This document shows positions 14,745 to 15,725 of a DNA stretch of 15,725 bases, in pieces. The DNA is taken from positions 1-15,725 of the forward strand of contig JAYRFB010000009.1 in assembly GCA_041908585.1 (NCBI GenBank). The letters are read 5' to 3'. The position numbers and the translations under genes were made by a program. This DNA is from CAINDZ01 sp041908585 (GTDB lineage: Bacteria; Krumholzibacteriota; Krumholzibacteriia; LZORAL124-64-63). Within the stretch, counting starts at the first letter, position 1. Every line of letters begins with the position of its first letter. The notes under the pieces were generated by a model. That model did no database searches. It saw only the letters and a list, made by a program, of their open reading frames with translations, and was not told the DNA's origin.

Positions 14745-15620
14745 ATGACCATGCATCCCTTCCTGATCGTCAACCCGCGCGCCGGGCGCGGCCGGCGCGG
14801 AACCGGCCCCGGGGAGTTCGTCGAGCTCCTGCGCGGCGCGTTCGACCGGCAGGGCCTGCGCGTGGAGGTGGCCCTCACCGAGCGCCCGGGGCATGCCACC
14901 GAGCTGGCGCGCAGCGCCTGGGGCGATCCGGTCGTGGCCGTCGGCGGCGACGGCACCGTACATGAGGTGCTGCAGGGCCTGGACCTGGATCGGCAGCGGC
15001 TCGGCGTCATACCCGCCGGCAGCGGCGACGACTTCGCCTGGCACCACGGCCTGACCGGACCGCTCGAGGCGGCCGCTGCGCGCATCGCTACCGGCGTCGA
15101 GCGGCGCGTGGACATCGGCGCCTGGGAGGGCGGCCGCTTCCACAACAACTTCGGTTTCGGCTTCGAGGCCGAGGTCAACCGCATCAGCCACGGCGTGCGC
15201 GTGGTGCGCGGCCCGGCGCTCTACTTCGTGGCGCTGGCCCGCGCGCTGGCGCGGTTGCACGAGTACGAGGTGGCGTTGGAATGGGACGGCGGCTCGTTCT
15301 CGGGTCGGCTCGCGACGGGTTCGCTGCTGAACGGCAGCCGCGTCGGCGGCGCCTTCCGGCTCTGCCCCGCCGCGCGCACCGACGATGGACGGCTGGACCT
15401 GGTGACCGTCGGCGCCATGGGCCGGGTCGGCATCCTGACGGCACTGGGGCCGGTGCTGCGCGGTCGCGAACCGCGCGACCGGCGCATCGCGCGCGCCGCC
15501 ACGGCCAGGCTGTCGCTGCGGGCGCCCGCCCCGGTGCCCATCTACATGGACGGCGAGTACTGCGGCGAGCACGCGAGCGTGGACGTGTGTGCGCTGCCGG
15601 GTGCGCTGAGGCTGCTGTGA
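14745..15620 (+). CDS. Diacylglycerol kinase family (YegS/BmrU-like) lipid kinase
   Basis: A 291-residue cytoplasmic or membrane-associated kinase of the DAGK catalytic superfamily, which phosphorylates diacylglycerol or related lipids using ATP. The family motifs appear in order: FLIVNPRAGRGRRG (Asn10-Gly16), VAVGGDGTVHEVLQG (nucleotide-binding GGDGT at 67-71), VIPAGSGDDFAWH (G-S-G-D-D-F at 92-97, where many relatives have N at the first D), HNNFGFGFEAEVNR, and the C-terminal YMDGEYCGEH (the DGE motif). Length matches the usual 290-310 residues. ATG at 14745 or the second ATG at 14751 are both possible; neither has a visible ribosome site. It follows the CLC gene on the same strand and may be cotranscribed, though the intervening hairpin argues for separate control. 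Exact lipid substrate is not inferable. Confidence 0.9.
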   Translation: MTMHPFLIVNPRAGRGRRGTGPGEFVELLRGAFDRQGLRVEVALTERPGHATELARSAWGDPVVAVGGDGTVHEVLQGLDLDRQRLGVIPAGSGDDFAWHHGLTGPLEAAAARIATGVERRVDIGAWEGGRFHNNFGFGFEAEVNRISHGVRVVRGPALYFVALARALARLHEYEVALEWDGGSFSGRLATGSLLNGSRVGGAFRLCPAARTDDGRLDLVTVGAMGRVGILTALGPVLRGREPRDRRIARAATARLSLRAPAPVPIYMDGEYCGEHASVDVCALPGALRLL

Positions 15621-15639
15621 GGGAATGGCAAGCCGCCTG

Positions 15640-15725
15640 TCAATCGTAGGCCAGCCGCACTTCCTCGTCCGCGCGTGTCGGTGCCAGCAGCGCGTCCCAC
15701 TTGGCATCGCTCCACGAATTCAACC
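15640..15725 (-). CDS. C-terminal end of an unidentified minus-strand gene (5' end outside window)
   Basis: Reading leftward from the window edge, an open frame runs to a TGA at 15642-15640. The last 27 residues are visible, including NSWSDAKWDALLAPTRADEE then VRLAYD. The amino-acid use looks like real protein and codons show the genome's GC-rich third-position style, but it is too short to name. It is convergent with the lipid kinase, with a 19-base gap that shows no hairpin. Confidence 0.5.
   Translation of the reverse strand, partial: LNSWSDAKWDALLAPTRADEEVRLAYD

Noticed and set aside
14634..15707. 357-codon open frame on the minus strand over the lipid kinase
   Set aside because: Antisense shadow of a gene with all DAGK motifs; the real minus-strand coding end is in another frame at 15640-15725.
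1..15725. CRISPR array, transposon or defence system
   Set aside because: No regularly spaced repeats, transposase, terminal repeats, Cas, restriction or toxin-antitoxin proteins could be recognised on either strand.

Overview
This window is very GC-rich bacterial DNA with dense, short-spaced genes. Two proteins end in the FlgD-like Ig / type IX-style C-terminal sorting domain (an NPFNP..TTI start and a WDGRDDGGR.LASGVY core). That domain is typical of the Fibrobacteres-Chlorobi-Bacteroidetes (FCB) side of the tree. Together with the high GC it suggests an uncultured FCB-associated lineage such as Ca. Eisenbacteria or Krumholzibacteriota. That placement is inference from domain style and base composition, not from a marker gene. 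Layout: (1) 1-2455, plus strand: the 3' end of gltX (glutamyl-tRNA synthetase), then a large protein with a holin-like four-helix membrane N-terminus fused to an alkaline-phosphatase-superfamily phosphodiesterase. (2) 2556-2830: a tRNA locus with a good sigma70-type promoter, tRNA-Gln(CUG), tRNA-Glu(CUC) and a perfect 14-bp hairpin. The gltX tail lies close to genes for the two tRNAs that a non-discriminating GluRS would charge. (3) 3095-4252, plus: a secreted right-handed beta-helix protein of visibly lower GC than its neighbours. (4) 4288-7587, minus: a secreted modular GH81 endo-beta-1,3-glucanase (GH81, PKD, CBM6, sorting domain) with a strong promoter of its own. (5) 7856-11876, plus, divergent from GH81: three exported proteins (a beta-propeller protein, a tiny protein that is almost only a sorting domain, and a 745-residue orphan). 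The last two probably share the promoter at 9016-9045. (6) 11962-12534, minus: a small outer-membrane beta-barrel candidate. (7) 12769-15620, plus: a CLC chloride channel/transporter with paired CBS domains, then a diacylglycerol-kinase-family lipid kinase. The right edge carries the last 27 codons of an unidentified minus-strand gene. Functionally the middle of the window is an export-heavy block: a beta-1,3-glucan-degrading enzyme with surface-sorting domain, a beta-helix protein, a propeller and a possible barrel, fitting a cell that attacks external polysaccharide. The two ends are housekeeping and envelope functions. I saw no CRISPR array, transposase, integrase, phage module or recognisable defence system. 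The points most worth a second look are the lone sorting-domain protein beside a large cargo that lacks one, the CLC without the internal proton glutamate, the hairpin abutting the lipid-kinase start codon, and the gltX/tRNA-Gln/tRNA-Glu cluster.
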